From contig CAZBWM010000022.1 of the NCBI GenBank assembly GCA_964495375.1, positions 1 to 64,000 of the forward strand: 64,000 bases of DNA, read 5' to 3'. The notes beneath the pieces were generated by a model that saw only the letters and a program-made list of their open reading frames with translations, ran no database searches and had not been told where the DNA came from. The position numbers were made by a program, and so were the translations under genes. Below, piece by piece: positions 44,830 through 56,539 of this stretch. How positions within the stretch are numbered: the stretch's first letter is position 1; each line of letters starts with the position of its first letter. This stretch comes from JAIESQ01 sp964495375. Its GTDB lineage: Bacteria > Planctomycetota > Planctomycetia > Pirellulales > JAEUIK01.

Positions 44830-45483
44830 TTAGTTCCCGGCCACAATTCGCTCGCCCGATGGTAACTCACCACGTTTCCAGAGACGGTCATGCTGGCACG
44901 TGCATTCGTAGATCCACAGTAAGGACGTCGCTTCGTCGAACGCGGAATACGTCGCCCTGGCAACGCCTGAGTCCGGCGACGAATACCAGATCATCAATTC
45001 GGTCGCTCGAAACGGAACGTGAGGCGGCGACCACCAACTGGGAGTTTCGCCAGTCTTGCGACGTAGCGATGGAGGACCCGTGATCATTCGGTTAACGCCT
45101 TCCAGATCGTTCGTCGTTCGCAGAGTCTGCGAGGAGTTTTGCTGGTCCGAGTGGACGGAATTTTGCCACGTTGTCGCCGCGCCCGCTGGCAGACGAATGC
45201 GATACCAAGTAGAGCTGCTATCCCTGGACCAATCGGTCTGGTAGCTGATTTCCTCGACGGTCGCCGGATCGACATCTTTGGGCCACACGGATTCCAGTCG
45301 TTTGCTGGCGCTTTCGCCCGATAGGTTGCTGAATCCTTCGCTGCCCGCGAATTCAGCGAATGGATTCACCAAGAAGACACCGACGAATGCCATCGAAACA
45401 ACCGCGACCACGAGGCCAAATACCACGATGCCGAGAATAAGCAACCGCCGAGCACGTCGCATCGATTTGAAGCTGTTGCTCAT
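44830..45483 (-). CDS. Hypothetical membrane-anchored protein
   Basis: 217 residues. A basic N-terminus and one helix ('LLILGIVVFGLVVAVVSMAFVGVFLV') are followed by a soluble domain ('ASKRLESVWPKDVDPATVEEISYQTDWSRDSSSTWYRIRLPAGAATTW'), with Trp-rich stretches and two Cys near the end. I do not recognise it. Its composition looks less GC-rich than its neighbours, which may mean more recent acquisition. 94 bp separate it from the lnt start. Confidence 0.6.
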   Translation of the reverse strand: MSNSFKSMRRARRLLILGIVVFGLVVAVVSMAFVGVFLVNPFAEFAGSEGFSNLSGESASKRLESVWPKDVDPATVEEISYQTDWSRDSSSTWYRIRLPAGAATTWQNSVHSDQQNSSQTLRTTNDLEGVNRMITGPPSLRRKTGETPSWWSPPHVPFRATELMIWYSSPDSGVARATYSAFDEATSLLWIYECTCQHDRLWKRGELPSGERIVAGN

Positions 45484-45560
45484 TCAAGCCATCGCGTTTC
45501 GTTGGCGGTAGCCATGTGTAACCGAGGCGTGTAAACCAACGACAGATTACCACAGCCCCT

Positions 45561-47075
45561 TCACACCCCCGCCGAGGTCACCACGCCCGGCATGCTCTCC
45601 GTAAACTCACGATCGTCGGCCAGCAACTGTTTGCGAAACCGCACGTGCCGCGTGCGCGTCCACTCGACCAGGGGGCGCCACACCGCGTGCGTCAGGTCGT
45701 GCCGGATGAGCCAGTGCCAGAAGCGATTCGACCGCTTGTACAAGTACGACATCGCCAGGTAGGCCGGCACCGCGCGCCAATCGGCCGGGCGGCGCCGCCA
45801 GATCGACGCATGACTAAACAGCCGGCGATAGCAGTAGGCATACCCTGCTTCCAATTCCTCGACCGTCATCTTCCGCGGCTCGAACACCACGTGCGCCGTG
45901 TCGTACTTGGTCCAGTCGCGATGGCGAATGCGCCCCGCGGCAGCCATGTCATCGAACAGCGGCGTGCCAGGGTACGGCGTCAGAATATGGAACGTCGCGC
46001 ACTCCAGCCGGCACGCTTCAACCCAATCGCAGGTGCGCTCGAACACTTCGGGCCCATCGTGATCGAAGCCCAGCACGAAGCTGCCATTCACCTGAATGCC
46101 ATAGCGATGCAGGATCTCGACGCGCCGGGCGTAGTCTTCGGGGCGCGGCGTCTTCTTGTGGGCGTCGTCGAGATTCTCGCCAGTGAGCGATTCGAAACCG
46201 ACGAACACGCCGGTACAGCCGGCCAGCGCCATTTCACGCACCAGCTCGGCGTCGTCGGTCACGTCGATCGTCACGGCCGCGCTCCAGATTTTTTCCAAAG
46301 GCCGCAGCGCCCGACACAAGCGCCGCAGATAGTCGGGGCGCGAACCGAGGTTGTTGTCGACGAACACGGCATACGGCTGATCGTCGGCGCGAAATTCGGA
46401 CACGACCTGCTCGACGTCGCGCATCAGGTAGGGCATGTGCAGGCCGCGCGTCGACAGATAGCAAAACCCGCAGCGATTGTGGCAGCCGCGCGTAGCGATC
46501 AGGCTCGTCGTGGTCAGAAAGCTGCGGCGCGGCAACAGCGCGCGGCGCGGCGGCGGATCATTGCGATACGGCACGCGGAAGTCGCCGCGATAGACCGCTT
46601 GCAGCTCGCCGCGCTCCACGTCGGCCAGAATCCGCGGCCAGAGCTGCACCCCTTCGCCAATCGCCAGGGCGTCAGCGTGCGGCGCCGCTTCGTCGGGGCA
46701 CGAGATCACGTGCAGCCCACCCAAGATCACTTTGGCCCCCCGGGCACGATACCAATCGGCCAGCTCGTACGCGCGCCGTGCGAACGTCAGGTGCACCGTG
46801 ATGCCAACCACCTGCGGAATTGGATCACTCGGCGGCGGGCCATTGAGCAGGTTCTCGTCCCAGTAGCGCAGTTGCCAATTGTCGGGCGTGGCGCCGGCGA
46901 TGCTCGTCAGGGCCAGGCTCGGCGTCAGCACGTGTTTGCCGAAACTGGCGTGCGGGTCCTTGGGATAGAAGGGATTGAGGAGCAGCGCCGTGCGGGGTGC
47001 GACCTTTCGCGGGCGACAAGACTTGTCGAGCGATGGGGGCTCGCGCATGGCGCGCGGCAGTCGATTGGTCGTCAT
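45561..47075 (-). CDS. B12-binding-type radical SAM protein
   Basis: 504 residues. The N-terminal B12-binding-like Rossmann region is 'TALLLNPFYPKD...VVGITVHLTFARRAYELADWYRARGAKVILGGLHVISCPDEA'. The radical SAM core has 'TRGCHNRCGFCYLS' (CxxxCxxC). The C-terminal DUF4070-like part has 'GFDHDGPEVFERTCDWVEA' and 'TPYPGTPLFDDMAAAGRIRHRDWTKYDTAHVVFEPRKMTVEELEAGY'. Relatives include hopanoid-modifying and other B12 radical SAM enzymes; the substrate here is unknown. The ATG at 47075 has AGGAG ten bases upstream. Confidence 0.88.
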   Translation of the reverse strand: MTTNRLPRAMREPPSLDKSCRPRKVAPRTALLLNPFYPKDPHASFGKHVLTPSLALTSIAGATPDNWQLRYWDENLLNGPPPSDPIPQVVGITVHLTFARRAYELADWYRARGAKVILGGLHVISCPDEAAPHADALAIGEGVQLWPRILADVERGELQAVYRGDFRVPYRNDPPPRRALLPRRSFLTTTSLIATRGCHNRCGFCYLSTRGLHMPYLMRDVEQVVSEFRADDQPYAVFVDNNLGSRPDYLRRLCRALRPLEKIWSAAVTIDVTDDAELVREMALAGCTGVFVGFESLTGENLDDAHKKTPRPEDYARRVEILHRYGIQVNGSFVLGFDHDGPEVFERTCDWVEACRLECATFHILTPYPGTPLFDDMAAAGRIRHRDWTKYDTAHVVFEPRKMTVEELEAGYAYCYRRLFSHASIWRRRPADWRAVPAYLAMSYLYKRSNRFWHWLIRHDLTHAVWRPLVEWTRTRHVRFRKQLLADDREFTESMPGVVTSAGV

Positions 47076-47185
47076 CGAGGGTAGCTCCTCAGGTCTCGAA
47101 AAACCACGAAAAACTTTGCGGCACAAAGCGTTGGTCGCTGAAAAAAGAGCCGCTGCTCAAAGCCGTTCGGCGGCAGGCGGCTATG

Positions 47186-47213
47186 CTTTGTATTACAAAG
47201 TCTCGCCGAGACT
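47186..47213. promoter_or_regulatory. Twin overlapping dyads in a divergent promoter region
   Basis: CTTTGTATTACAAAG (47186-47200, 6-bp arms, 3-bp centre) overlaps AGTCTCGCCGAGACT (47199-47213, 7-bp arms, 1-bp centre) by two bases. They lie in the 394-bp gap between the divergent radical SAM and carB genes, 111 bp from the former. This is a likely binding site for one or two regulators of one or both genes. No gene is seen in the gap. Confidence 0.5.
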
Positions 47214-47469
47214 GTCAAGCTTTTCGGTTGAAACTGTCGCCATAAGTCGCTTTGCGGCCGTCTTTTCGTGGCTCACTTGATCCTTGAAAGCAGCCTACCC
47301 CCCGTGGTATCTTCGAGCGGTTTCGGGCCTACGCCCGCACGCCACCCGGCCAGATCGGCCTTAATTGTCGACAGATGCTTCCCGGGTGGTACTGCGCGCG
47401 GGCCCCGAACGGCCAGCTCGCGCTCACGCCCACCGCCAATCATCCGCCAGCCCGAGAGGACCCGCCACA

Positions 47470-50742
<3,273 letters not shown>

Positions 50743-50775
50743 GCGAGACTCGCAATACCCACGTCGAGTTTATTC

Positions 50776-50945
50776 AAGGTGTGCCACTGCTTGGCAGTCG
50801 GCGCGAGGCGTGCTGAACTTGCCAAACGATGCGAGTTGCCGACGAACAAGCAGTGTCGAGGCGGCTGGTCGAACCTCAGCACTGCTTGCCGATACCTCGC
50901 GATGAATAACTCCGCGCGATCGATCGGCAAGCAGTGGCACACCGC
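50776..50945 (+). repeat. Dispersed repeat R5, copy 2
   Basis: It begins GTGCCACTGCTTGGCAGTCG and ends GATCGGCAAGCAGTGGCACA, so the ends are inverted. Inside are GCCGACGAACAAGCAGTG and CTCAGCACTGCTTGCCGAT. It fills much of the 359-bp gap between carB and the blaR1 stop, where no gene is seen. A copy in the same orientation lies on the far side of the blaI-blaR1 operon (54335-54572). Confidence 0.75.
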
Positions 50946-51101
50946 GGCTCCACAGCGTCGCACGGGGGCGCTGGAGGACGAGAGTCGTTCCGGCCGTTCA
51001 TCGCTGCGAGATGTTGCAGCGCCGACCGGAAGGGCTCCTACTGAAGCGCGCCATCCTGCGCTGCATCGCAGTGCGCGGCCCACGATCTTTTCCCGCACGT
51101 C

Positions 51102-53795
51102 CTAGCGCGGCCGCCGAGAAAACACAAACCACTTGCCATCTGGCGACCACGTCGGCTCGCGACAGTTCTTGTTGTCGCCAGGCAGCAACCGTGGTTCGCT
51201 CGTCCCTTCCACGTCGAGCAGATGGACAAGGCCTCCAATCGTGATCGCCAATTGCTTACCGTCGGGCGACCAATGGATGTGCTTCGCCAGGCTCGCGTCG
51301 TGGGCGAATCGAACCGTCGCTTGGGGTGGCGACTGCGTCATGTCGAGGATAAACAGCTCACGCTGCTGCGCTCCCGCGCGCCGGCCTGTGAACGCGATCC
51401 GTTGGCCATCGCGCGACCAATCGAAGCCGTGTGGAAATTCGTCGAAGGAAAAGTCGACGAGCGCCTCCTCGGCGCCGTCGGCCAACTTGTAAATCTTGAT
51501 CGTCTGCCGATCGGTAAACACAATCCTCGATCCGTCAGGAGACCACCGCGCGCAGCCGCCTGTGGTCAGCCGCCGGCGCCCCGCGCCGTCTTGAATCCAG
51601 ATGCTCCCACGATCCTGGAAGATCAACTGCTCGTCGTTCGGTGACCAGTCGGGCATGGCCTCGGCCCCCAGCTCCCGGAGATCGCTGCCATCGGCATTGA
51701 CGACGAAGAACTTTCGTTTCCCTCCTTCGCCCTTGACCGCATCGAACACCACTCGGCGGCCATCGTGCGACCAGCGCGGCGAGCCGTGGAACGCGTAGCC
51801 GTCGACCGTCACGAGCTTGCGCGCCTCGGTGCCATCGGTTTTCATCAGGTAGATGCCCGTTTCGTCGGGTCCCCCGTCGGCCGTGGCTGCCATCTCGCGG
51901 GGTTCGACCGGAGCGGTGAGCTTCAGCCCCTTGAACCGCACGGCAAACTCTTCGGCCGTGGTGTTGATGGCCAAGGCGCCGACCTTGAGATTCTCGGCCA
52001 GCTTGGTCTCGGCGCGATGAATGCGCACCCACTTCTCGCCATCCTCGCTCGCCTCGAACGTGAAGATGTCTCCGCTTCGCGTCGCCCGCAGATAGGCGGC
52101 CCGGTCGTCAATCCCCTGGTGCGCGGATGGTTTAGATTTTCCCTCCTCGAAGCGCTCCACCCAAATAAATAGCCGGTCGTCGTACGCGGCGCGTTCCAGG
52201 CGGATGAAGTTCTTGTCGTCCTGCCAAAGGACCAGGCCGCCGCTCACAAAACTGAACGCGCCCCCCGAGTTACGTTTGCCGGTCGGCAAGGCAAACACCT
52301 CGACTCTCCCCGCGAGCGAAAAATCTCCCTTCGCGTCCTGGAGAATCCGCGGGGCATTTTGCTTGGTGTAACTTTTCGTGTACGTCAGGTCATGCCAGGT
52401 GCCGGGGATCGTGACCGTCACGCCACTGGCGTACTGCTTGAACTGGCAGTCGCCATCGGGGTCAACGACGGTTCCGAAGCCTTCGATCTGCCGGGGCTCG
52501 GCCGGCTTGGTATCGCTTGGCTCGGGATCGATGGCGCTGGGCTCGGTGGCTGCGTCGCCGTCTTCGGCCTCGGCCGGCGTGCCGGTCGCCGCGTCGGCCG
52601 CGGTCGGAACGGTTGTTGGCGGATCAGTCGTTGCCGGCGCGGTTGTCGGCAGCTCAGAAGCTGTCTGCGAAGCGGGAGTCGCTGGAGCGGTCGAAGTGGT
52701 CGCCGACGGCTCGGCCCGTGCCGGCACCATCACCGACAGAGCGGCGCCCAACAGCAGCAGGCCCCAACCCCAGCGCGAAACCTGCGACGTCGTCCGCGCG
52801 TCGGCCAGCATTTCGAAACGTCGCCGCAACGACCGCGACTCACCGAAGGTCACGGCCAGGGCCAATCGGCGCGGCGGGTGCCCTGTCACGAAATCGACGA
52901 CGCGCAGCAAGGTTTGCGCGTAGCCCTGGCGCGATCCCGACAACCGTTCGACGACCAGGGCGTCGCAACTCAACTCGGCAGCCGCCGTCAATTGACGGCG
53001 CGCCAACCAGGCCAGCGGATTCCACCATACGAGCAGCGTGACACAAAACGCCAACGTGTTCGACCAATGATCGCGGCGCACGTAATGGGCCAATTCGTGA
53101 GCCAGAATGTTGCGCACCGCGTCGTCATCGAGCGCGTCAACCAGCGGCCTCGGGAGGATAATCACCGCTTGCCGCGCGCCCCCCCACAACATCGGCGTGA
53201 CATTGGCATTCACCACGATCACCGCCGGCGGATGCTTCACTTGCCAGGTGTCGGCTACCTCACGCAGTAGGGCAGCCGCGCGGCCCGTGTCCGCCGGGCA
53301 GCTTCGCACCTGCCGATCAACTTCGCGGCACCGCAGCAGCGCAAAGATCCCCAACAGTCCAGAAACGCCTGCGCTCAATGACAGTGCGCCCCAGAGCCAG
53401 GCGTGATCACTCGAGGCGGCAACGTTCGGCGTCTCGGCAACCGCTGATAACGCTTCCTCGCGATCGACCGGCGCCGGGGGCGTCTCTCCGGCGGTGATCC
53501 GCAGCTCATCGATGGCCCGCGCCGCGGCTTCCGAAGAGCTGGTAAGCACAACTTCCGCCGGCGCGACCGTGTCGGCACGCGTTGCTGAACTCGCTTCCGG
53601 CGCCGCTGGCATCGGCACCACCGCCACGCTGACGAACGAGGGGACCACCATCTTCACGAGCACCAGCAACCACAGCAGATGACCCAGAGCCGGCCGCTGC
53701 CGCAACCAACTCGTGCGACAAAGCAACTCAACGGCCACGTAGAGCGCCAAGGCCATGGCCAGGCTCCACCCCAGAAGAGCAATTGCGTTTGACAT
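51102..53795 (-). CDS. BlaR1-type M56 sensor protease fused to DUF1349-like and PD40 propeller domains
   Basis: 897 residues. N-terminal M56/BlaR1 membrane protease: helices near 5-25, 37-60, 131-153 and 341-357; zinc site 'HELAH' (223-227) with the third ligand in 'AAELSCDAL' (Glu264). An Ala/Thr/Pro linker (about 358-430) follows. Next comes a concanavalin-like DUF1349 domain (about 440-640, 'FSFVSGGLVLWQDDKNFIRLERAAYDDRLFIWVER'). The C-terminal part (about 655-897) is a TolB-like propeller with six PD40 repeats ('PRWSHDGRRVVF', 'PDWSPNDEQLIF', 'ARWSPDGSRIVF', 'FDWSRDGQRIAF', 'HWSPDGKQLAI', 'PTWSPDGKWFVF'). It lacks a penicillin-binding sensor. It starts 11 bp after blaI. Confidence 0.9.
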   Translation of the reverse strand: MSNAIALLGWSLAMALALYVAVELLCRTSWLRQRPALGHLLWLLVLVKMVVPSFVSVAVVPMPAAPEASSATRADTVAPAEVVLTSSSEAAARAIDELRITAGETPPAPVDREEALSAVAETPNVAASSDHAWLWGALSLSAGVSGLLGIFALLRCREVDRQVRSCPADTGRAAALLREVADTWQVKHPPAVIVVNANVTPMLWGGARQAVIILPRPLVDALDDDAVRNILAHELAHYVRRDHWSNTLAFCVTLLVWWNPLAWLARRQLTAAAELSCDALVVERLSGSRQGYAQTLLRVVDFVTGHPPRRLALAVTFGESRSLRRRFEMLADARTTSQVSRWGWGLLLLGAALSVMVPARAEPSATTSTAPATPASQTASELPTTAPATTDPPTTVPTAADAATGTPAEAEDGDAATEPSAIDPEPSDTKPAEPRQIEGFGTVVDPDGDCQFKQYASGVTVTIPGTWHDLTYTKSYTKQNAPRILQDAKGDFSLAGRVEVFALPTGKRNSGGAFSFVSGGLVLWQDDKNFIRLERAAYDDRLFIWVERFEEGKSKPSAHQGIDDRAAYLRATRSGDIFTFEASEDGEKWVRIHRAETKLAENLKVGALAINTTAEEFAVRFKGLKLTAPVEPREMAATADGGPDETGIYLMKTDGTEARKLVTVDGYAFHGSPRWSHDGRRVVFDAVKGEGGKRKFFVVNADGSDLRELGAEAMPDWSPNDEQLIFQDRGSIWIQDGAGRRRLTTGGCARWSPDGSRIVFTDRQTIKIYKLADGAEEALVDFSFDEFPHGFDWSRDGQRIAFTGRRAGAQQRELFILDMTQSPPQATVRFAHDASLAKHIHWSPDGKQLAITIGGLVHLLDVEGTSEPRLLPGDNKNCREPTWSPDGKWFVFSRRPR

Positions 53796-53806
53796 CGGGT
53801 GTCCCT

Positions 53807-54187
53807 TTATTGGGGGATGTTGGCAATGAGTTTTTCGATCGCCGCACGGTCGGCTTTGGTCAGCTTCGCCTGGCTCACCAGCGACATGAGCATCGGGACA
53901 AACGAGCCGTTGAAGTGGCTGGCCGCGATCCCTTTGAGCTGCAATCCGACGAATTCCTCACGCGACACGTTGGCAAAGAACTGATGAGCAAAGCCGGTCT
54001 TATCGACCTTGACGAATTGCTTTTCCATCAAGCGATCGAGGAAGCTCTTCACGCCGCCATGCAGCGAGTGTTCGTGTCGGCCATACATGGCCAGTACGAT
54101 CTGGCGAACCGTGGCGCCGTCGGGTTGGTCCCACAGCACCTCCATGACCGATCGCTCGGCCGCCGTAATGTCTTCGCGAGGTTCCAT
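53807..54187 (-). CDS. BlaI/MecI/CopY-family repressor
   Basis: 126 residues. The winged helix is 'ITAAERSVMEVLWDQPDGATVRQIVLAMYGRHEHSLHGGVKSFLDRLMEKQFVKVDKTGFAHQFFANVSREEF', followed by the dimerisation tail. By family it represses its own operon until the M56 partner cleaves it. 'LHGGVKSFLDRL' replaces the usual 'AYTTVxTxLxRL'. The ATG at 54187 has AGGA six bases upstream. The promoter and twin operators are at 54257-54302. Confidence 0.93.
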   Translation of the reverse strand: MEPREDITAAERSVMEVLWDQPDGATVRQIVLAMYGRHEHSLHGGVKSFLDRLMEKQFVKVDKTGFAHQFFANVSREEFVGLQLKGIAASHFNGSFVPMLMSLVSQAKLTKADRAAIEKLIANIPQ

Positions 54188-54256
54188 GATTCGTCCTGAC
54201 CCAATGCTCTGCGAAGGCGAGGCCCTGGGGCTCGTCCGCTCGCCTTCCGGAATACT

Positions 54257-54302
54257 TCATGCACGACGCATGAGATAATAATGCATTCTGCATGAGAGTC
54301 AA
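54257..54302 (-). promoter_or_regulatory. blaI-blaR1 promoter with twin operators
   Basis: On the minus strand TTGACT (54302-54297), a 16-bp gap and TATTAT (54280-54275), each five of six to consensus. Two 17-bp dyads of the same design (TCATGC-N5-GCATKA) overlap it: TAATGCATTCTGCATGA (54279-54295) in the spacer and TCATGCACGACGCATGA (54257-54273) over the start site. Their centres are 22 bp apart, two helix turns, so dimers would bind one face. The likely start point is near 54268. Confidence 0.75.
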
Positions 54303-54334
54303 GCTTATTTGCTGAGCTTCTTTCGAGATGAGTC

Positions 54335-54572
54335 CCTGCCTGGCAGTCGGCGCGCTGGCGTAACGTGCCTGCCCTGCGACGCGATCCGCCGACGAACAAG
54401 CGGTGCCGAGGACTGGTACATTCTTCGGTGTGCGACTCAGCACGAATCAACTCGCGCAGGCGGAAACGAGGTACCTATCCGCCTCCGAGCCTCGCGCGAC
54501 GGAGCATTGCTGGCCGGTACCGCGCGATGCACAGCGTCACACGCGATTGACCGGCAAGCAGTGGCGCACCCT
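54335..54572 (+). repeat. Dispersed repeat R5, copy 3
   Basis: It carries CCTGGCAGTCGGCGCG, GCCGACGAACAAGCGGTG and, at the right end, GATTGACCGGCAAGCAGTGG. It is longer than copy 2 through an internal segment. It lies just upstream of the blaI promoter and is in the same orientation as the copy beyond blaR1. Confidence 0.7.
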
Positions 54573-54618
54573 CAGCGAACCAACGTGAAATCCCGCTCTC
54601 GCCGGGAGCAATTTGCCA

Positions 54619-54634
54619 TGTTCCACGTGGAATA
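54619..54634. promoter_or_regulatory. parS-like site 1
   Basis: TGTTCCACGTGGAATA matches the bacterial parS palindrome TGTTNCACGTGNAACA at 14 of 16 positions. It lies in AT-rich intergenic DNA 142 bp before a perfect site. Confidence 0.65.
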
Positions 54635-54772
54635 TTTGCACACAAACACGCATACCCTTGCGAGTTCACGCATTCAATAAAAGACGACAAAGCGGACGCA
54701 AATCAAGATAATCACGGCAATTAAGGGAGTTCGGCGGTCCATCCAACGTGATGTAGGTAACATTATTTCATA

Positions 54773-54794
54773 CAATGTTCCACGTGGAACATTG
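54773..54794. promoter_or_regulatory. parS site 2 (perfect 22-bp palindrome)
   Basis: The core TGTTCCACGTGGAACA (54776-54791) is a perfect parS, the same as the GC-rich variants bound by ParB in other bacteria. Symmetry extends three bases each side (CAA/TTG) to 22 bp. It lies in the 741-bp gap between blaI and the DUF1348 gene. The AT-rich DNA between the two sites has no gene and no clear DnaA-box cluster. Confidence 0.8.
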
Positions 54795-54928
54795 CAATCC
54801 GAGTCAAACGACCCACCGTTGGTGGGCTACCGCGACCGTGCCAACAGACCTCTCGGCTCGACGTGTCCATGCGCCACGCTTATCAAGACGGAGCAGTGAA
54901 CCGCCTGATATTAGGAGGAACAGAAACC

Positions 54929-55390
54929 ATGTCCGCAATCGTCCCGCCGTTCACGCTGGAGAGCGCCACAGCCAAGGTGCGCGCCGCCGAAGACGCCTGG
55001 AACAGCCGCGACCCCGTGCGTGCGTCACTCGCTTACACCGAGGATTCCCAGTGGCGCAACCGCGATCAGTTCGTACACGGTCGCGCCGAGATCCAGAAGT
55101 TTCTAACCGGTAAATGGGAGCGCGAGCTCGACTATCGCTTGACCAAGTCGCTCTGGAGCTTTACCGGCAACCGCATCGCGGTCCGCTTTCAGTACGAATA
55201 TCACGACGCGGCCGGCCAGTGGTTTCGCGCTTACGGCAACGAGCTGTGGGAATTCGACGACGCTGGGCTGATGCGGCGCCGCGAAGCGAGCATCAACGAT
55301 GTGCCGATCTCGGCCGACGAGCGCCGGTTCCATTGGCCGGCCCCCGGCCCACGCCCTTTCGACGACCCGGGCATTCCGGCCGTGCGGTGA
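54929..55390 (+). CDS. DUF1348 / NTF2-like protein
   Basis: 153 residues. 'PFTLESATAKVRAAEDAWNSRDPVRASLAYTEDSQWRNRDQFVHGRAEIQKFLTGKWERELDYRLTKSLW' and 'GNELWEFDDAGLMRRREASINDVPI' are typical of DUF1348, a cytosolic NTF2-fold family of unknown function. The ATG at 54929 has AGGAGG ten bases upstream and matches the family start. No signal peptide. Confidence 0.92.
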   Translation: MSAIVPPFTLESATAKVRAAEDAWNSRDPVRASLAYTEDSQWRNRDQFVHGRAEIQKFLTGKWERELDYRLTKSLWSFTGNRIAVRFQYEYHDAAGQWFRAYGNELWEFDDAGLMRRREASINDVPISADERRFHWPAPGPRPFDDPGIPAVR

Positions 55391-55447
55391 GCGGGGCAGT
55401 GCTCCACGCGAGCCCTTACAAATCGAATCAATGCGCCGCGAGGTCGC

Positions 55448-56539
55448 TCATTTTCGAGCGACGCGCAAACGCCGCGCGGCGACGACGGGAATCAGTCCCA
55501 ACAGTGCCATCAACAGCGCCGAGGGCTCGGGAACGACCACAACGAGATCGTTGATGATGATTTTGGGATCCGTCCCACTCGGGCTAAGGCTGTATAGGCT
55601 TTTCTTTATTCCGCCCGTCAATTCGATGATGGCAATGTACCCTGCGTCGGAGGCGACCAAATCACCGTTGGGGAGATAGGCGAGGCCATTGATGAAGCCG
55701 AGCTCCGCGTGGTCGTAAGCCGTCCGGAAGCCGGTGGTCGGATCGAGTGAGAAGATTCTAAGTACTCCGCCAACTAGCAACTGTCCCGAAGGTGAGATAA
55801 TTATTGGATTCGGGTTGAACAAGAAGGGCGGTTCGGCTTGACCCTCTAGTACCTCCCGGCTGCCCGTGAGCGGATCGACCCTATAGATGTCGGCATCGAA
55901 GCGCGTGGTCAAATAGATCTGGCCGGTGTCCGAAACGGCGATTCCCTCGTAACTCTGGAAACCGCCAGAAGGGATTGGTCCCGTACCGACACCTGGTCCA
56001 GAGATCATCGTGTGATTGCCGGTTGTCGGATCAATCTCGTAGAGCGATTTCTGGCCCGTTGCTGTGTCGGATGCGGACATGAGAATGCGGCTCGCCGGAT
56101 CGACGTGGACCTGCCACGGCCAATTGAAGCCGCCCAAAGCGAGTGGCAGCCCAGACGCGAGCACCGTGCGATTGCCCGTCGCGGGGTCAATGCGGAGCAG
56201 CGTTCGCGCGTTGGTGTCGGTGGCGAGAATCGTGCCGTCGGGACTCCAGGCAACGCTGGTCGGCTGGAAGTCGGGGCCCGTGCCATGCGTGGCATCGGAG
56301 ATCACGGTTCGATCGCCGGTCACCGGGTCAACACGGAAGATGCCCCCCGCACCCTCTTCGTATTGTCCAGATTTGTTTAAGACGGCGTACGAGCCCGAGA
56401 CCAGAATATCGCCGCGCGAAAGCAGGCCGGCCTGGGCCCTCGTGCCAGTCATGAGCAGCGCGGCCAGAAGCGCCAACGCCATGAAGAATTTGCCTGCAGT
56501 GCCAGTTCGGCGCGCATTGGTGATCAAGATACGGTGCAT
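55448..56539 (-). CDS. PEP-CTERM NHL/propeller-like exported protein
   Basis: 363 residues. Signal peptide 'KFFMALALLAALLMTGTRAQA'. At least five repeats of the type 'I(F/Y)RVDPxTGxRTVIS' ('FRVDPVTGDRTVIS', 'LRIDPATGNRTVLAS', 'YEIDPTTGNHTMIS', 'YRVDPLTGSREVLE', 'FSLDPTTGFRTAYD') build a beta propeller. The C-terminal 'VPEPSALLMALLGLIPVVAARRLRVARK' is a PEP-CTERM signal. Probably an extracellular, exosortase-sorted protein; ligand unknown. Starts at 56539 or 56545 are both possible; AGGGG is just upstream of either. Confidence 0.85.
   Translation of the reverse strand: MHRILITNARRTGTAGKFFMALALLAALLMTGTRAQAGLLSRGDILVSGSYAVLNKSGQYEEGAGGIFRVDPVTGDRTVISDATHGTGPDFQPTSVAWSPDGTILATDTNARTLLRIDPATGNRTVLASGLPLALGGFNWPWQVHVDPASRILMSASDTATGQKSLYEIDPTTGNHTMISGPGVGTGPIPSGGFQSYEGIAVSDTGQIYLTTRFDADIYRVDPLTGSREVLEGQAEPPFLFNPNPIIISPSGQLLVGGVLRIFSLDPTTGFRTAYDHAELGFINGLAYLPNGDLVASDAGYIAIIELTGGIKKSLYSLSPSGTDPKIIINDLVVVVPEPSALLMALLGLIPVVAARRLRVARK

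Noticed and set aside
54634..54776. Replication origin with DnaA boxes between the parS sites
   Set aside because: The DNA is AT-rich, but no TTATNCACA box cluster and no dnaA or dnaN gene is visible, so an origin is not claimed.
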